From Arthrobacter mobilis (lineage in GTDB: Bacteria > Actinomycetota > Actinomycetes > Actinomycetales > Micrococcaceae), in the NCBI RefSeq assembly GCF_012395835.1, contig NZ_JAAZSQ010000004.1, positions 20,344 through 70,247 on the forward strand: 49,904 nucleotides of DNA, in the 5' to 3' direction. The first letter of the stretch is position 1. The number at the start of each line of letters is the position of its first letter. Below the pieces are notes generated by a model that worked only from the letters and a program-made list of their open reading frames with translations, ran no database searches and was not told the origin of the DNA. Shown here piece by piece: positions 48,604 through 49,904 of this stretch. The position numbers and the translations under genes were made by a program.

Positions 48604-49904
48604 GTGCCCTGCTGCTGACGGTGGTCCGTCCGCCGAACCACCGTCCTGGCCCGCACGCTCCGGGTCAGGATGGCGAGGGAAGCCGCCACGGAGTGGTCGG
48701 GTTCCTCCGGGGGCGGTACGTGGGCCCGGAGCACGAGCACCGACTTGGCGGCCACGTCGATCTTTTCGTCCGCCTGCAGGATCCTGCTGTCGGCTCGCTG
48801 GCCGGCCGTATCCAGGACCTGCTCCCACTGCGCGGAGTATTCGGCGGGAGGAAGGGTGAACACCACAACTTCTTCGCTCGAGTTGAAGTACAGCAGGAAG
48901 TTGTCGTCGGTGATTTCCCGCCCGCGGTCGTCCTTGCCGATCCAGGCCCCGTTGTAGAAAACGCCCACCGCCCGGGCCAGTTCCGCGTCCCAGTCCTCCG
49001 GGAGCATGGGTGAGGCATCCACGTTCAGCCACACGATGTCGGGCAGGCGTTCGCCTTCGGCGCGGCGCACGGGGCGCCCTTCAAAAAACCGGCCCCGCCG
49101 GAACGTGGGATGTTCGTGACGCAGCTTGCTCACCGCCGCCGCGAACCCGGCCAGCGGGCGGTCTGCGTCTTCCCAGCGCACCCAGGTCAGTGCCGAGTCC
49201 TGGCAGTAGGCGTTGTTGTTGCCGTTCTGGGTCCGGCCCAGCTCGTCCCCGTGGGAGATCATCGGCACGCCCTGGGAAAGCAGCAGGGTGGCCAGGAAGT
49301 TGCGCTGCTGGCGGGCCCGCAGCGCCAGCACCGCCTCGTCGTCGGTGGGCCCCTCGACCCCGCAGTTCCAGGACCGGTTGTGGGACTCGCCGTCGTTGTT
49401 GTCCTCGCCGTTGGCCTCGTTGTGCTTCTCGTTGTAGGAAACCAGGTCCCGCAGCGTGAAACCGTCGTGCGCAGTGACGAAGTTGATCGAGGCGACGGGC
49501 TTCCGGCCGGAGCGTTCATACAAATCGGCCGACCCCGCCAGCCGGGAGGCGAACTCCCCCAGCGTCGACGGCTGGCCGCGCCAGAAGTCGCGCACCGCGT
49601 CCCGGTACTTGCCGTTCCACTCGGTCCACAGCGGCGGGAAGTTGCCCACCTGGTAGCCGCCGGGCCCCACGTCCCAGGGCTCGGCAATGAGCTTGCACTG
49701 GGAGACCACCGGGTCCTGCTGGACCAGATCGAAGAAACTGGCCAGCCGGTCCACGTCGTAGAACTCGCGGGCCAGGGTGGAGGCCAGGTCGAAGCGGAAG
49801 CCGTCCACATGCATTTCCGTCACCCAGTAGCGCAGCGAGTCCATCAGCAGCTGCAGCGAATGCGGACTGCGCACGTTCACCGTATTCCCCGTGCCGGTGT
49901 AGTC
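48600..49904 (-). CDS. glgX: Glycogen debranching enzyme GlgX (partial, C-terminal part)
   Basis: The last 434 residues of a GH13 debranching enzyme that cuts alpha-1,6 branches of phosphorylase-limited glycogen. The frame is open at the right edge (DYTGTGNTVNVRSPHS), so the N-terminal part lies outside. Catalytic motifs present: the nucleophile Asp in MHVDGFRFDLAS, the acid/base Glu in CKLIAEPWDVGPGGYQ, and the transition-state Asp in FVTAHDGFTLRDLV. VPMISHGDELGRTQNGNNNA and the C-terminal beta domain (FLLYFNSSEEVVVFTLPPAE) follow. A 30-residue Arg-rich tail is unusual. It links with the glucosidase operon at 2368-8344 in theme. Confidence 0.95.
   Translation of the reverse strand, partial: DYTGTGNTVNVRSPHSLQLLMDSLRYWVTEMHVDGFRFDLASTLAREFYDVDRLASFFDLVQQDPVVSQCKLIAEPWDVGPGGYQVGNFPPLWTEWNGKYRDAVRDFWRGQPSTLGEFASRLAGSADLYERSGRKPVASINFVTAHDGFTLRDLVSYNEKHNEANGEDNNDGESHNRSWNCGVEGPTDDEAVLALRARQQRNFLATLLLSQGVPMISHGDELGRTQNGNNNAYCQDSALTWVRWEDADRPLAGFAAAVSKLRHEHPTFRRGRFFEGRPVRRAEGERLPDIVWLNVDASPMLPEDWDAELARAVGVFYNGAWIGKDDRGREITDDNFLLYFNSSEEVVVFTLPPAEYSAQWEQVLDTAGQRADSRILQADEKIDVAAKSVLVLRAHVPPPEEPDHSVAASLAILTRSVRARTVVRRTDHRQQQGT

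Noticed and set aside
1-49904. CRISPR array, prophage, or classical defence system
   Set aside because: No regularly spaced repeats, no phage structural or integrase genes, and no restriction, toxin-antitoxin or nuclease modules were recognised.

Overview
This window is about 50 kb of very GC-rich, gene-dense DNA. The gene content suggests a Gram-positive actinobacterium, probably Micrococcaceae (Arthrobacter-like). Supporting signs are an actinobacterial-type CtaD, a TerC with a manganese-riboswitch-like leader, DUF4383 and DUF2795 proteins, an HspR-type MerR regulator beside hsp20, and SigB/SigF-type sigma factor and AMIN-like secreted proteins of actinobacterial character. The genus is an inference. 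No rRNA, tRNA or CRISPR array was seen.

Layout. 1-2110: 5' part of ctaD (minus) and a GntR regulator. 2368-8344 (plus): an operon of a membrane-anchored coiled-coil protein, a small unknown protein, two paralogous glycogen-debranching-type glucosidases and a GT4 glycosyltransferase. 8366-11372 (minus): a baeRF/Rv2629-like protein, a small hydrophilic protein, and TerC behind a yybP-ykoY (Mn2+) riboswitch. 11420-24460: a large heptose/glycan locus. It has two minus-strand operons, ALDH-hldE-GT2 and gmhB-GT9-GT-GT4-gmhA-hldE-SDR, most genes overlapping by four bases, plus two plus-strand GT9 genes. 24476-29161: an alternative sigma factor, a membrane protein with an FMN reductase, two SMR exporters behind a guanidine-III riboswitch, and a stress block (unknown protein, J-domain protein, Hsp20, HspR).

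29158-34895: a scarred region with an IS701 scrap, a frameshifted gene, a PAS-like fragment, a first DctA, an mscL whose 5' end is fused to an IS5-family remnant, an aminotransferase, and a winged-helix/starch-binding-like protein. 34956-40195: CorA, acylphosphatase, a second DctA with an apparent N-terminal frameshift, two paralogous small secreted proteins with long structured leaders, and an AMIN-like secreted protein. 40287-43742: a PBP2a-like lipoprotein, DUF4383, DUF2795 and a TetR regulator. 43949-48603: a polar amino-acid ABC transporter whose binding-protein gene is separated from the permease/ATPase pair by an IS630 element and two decayed genes (M20 peptidase, glutamine-synthetase-like). 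48600-49904: 3' part of glgX.

The gene set centres on three themes. One is glycogen/alpha-glucan turnover (two debranching-type enzymes, GT4, GlgX, starch-binding-like protein). The second is synthesis of an ADP-heptose-type sugar and its assembly into a surface glycan, which is unusual for a Gram-positive. The third is metal, guanidine and protein stress handling under RNA-level control. The most notable points are the heptose locus, the two recognisable riboswitches, the paired structured leaders before the secreted paralogs, the mscL/IS5 fusion and a hairpin repeat shared by two distant sites.
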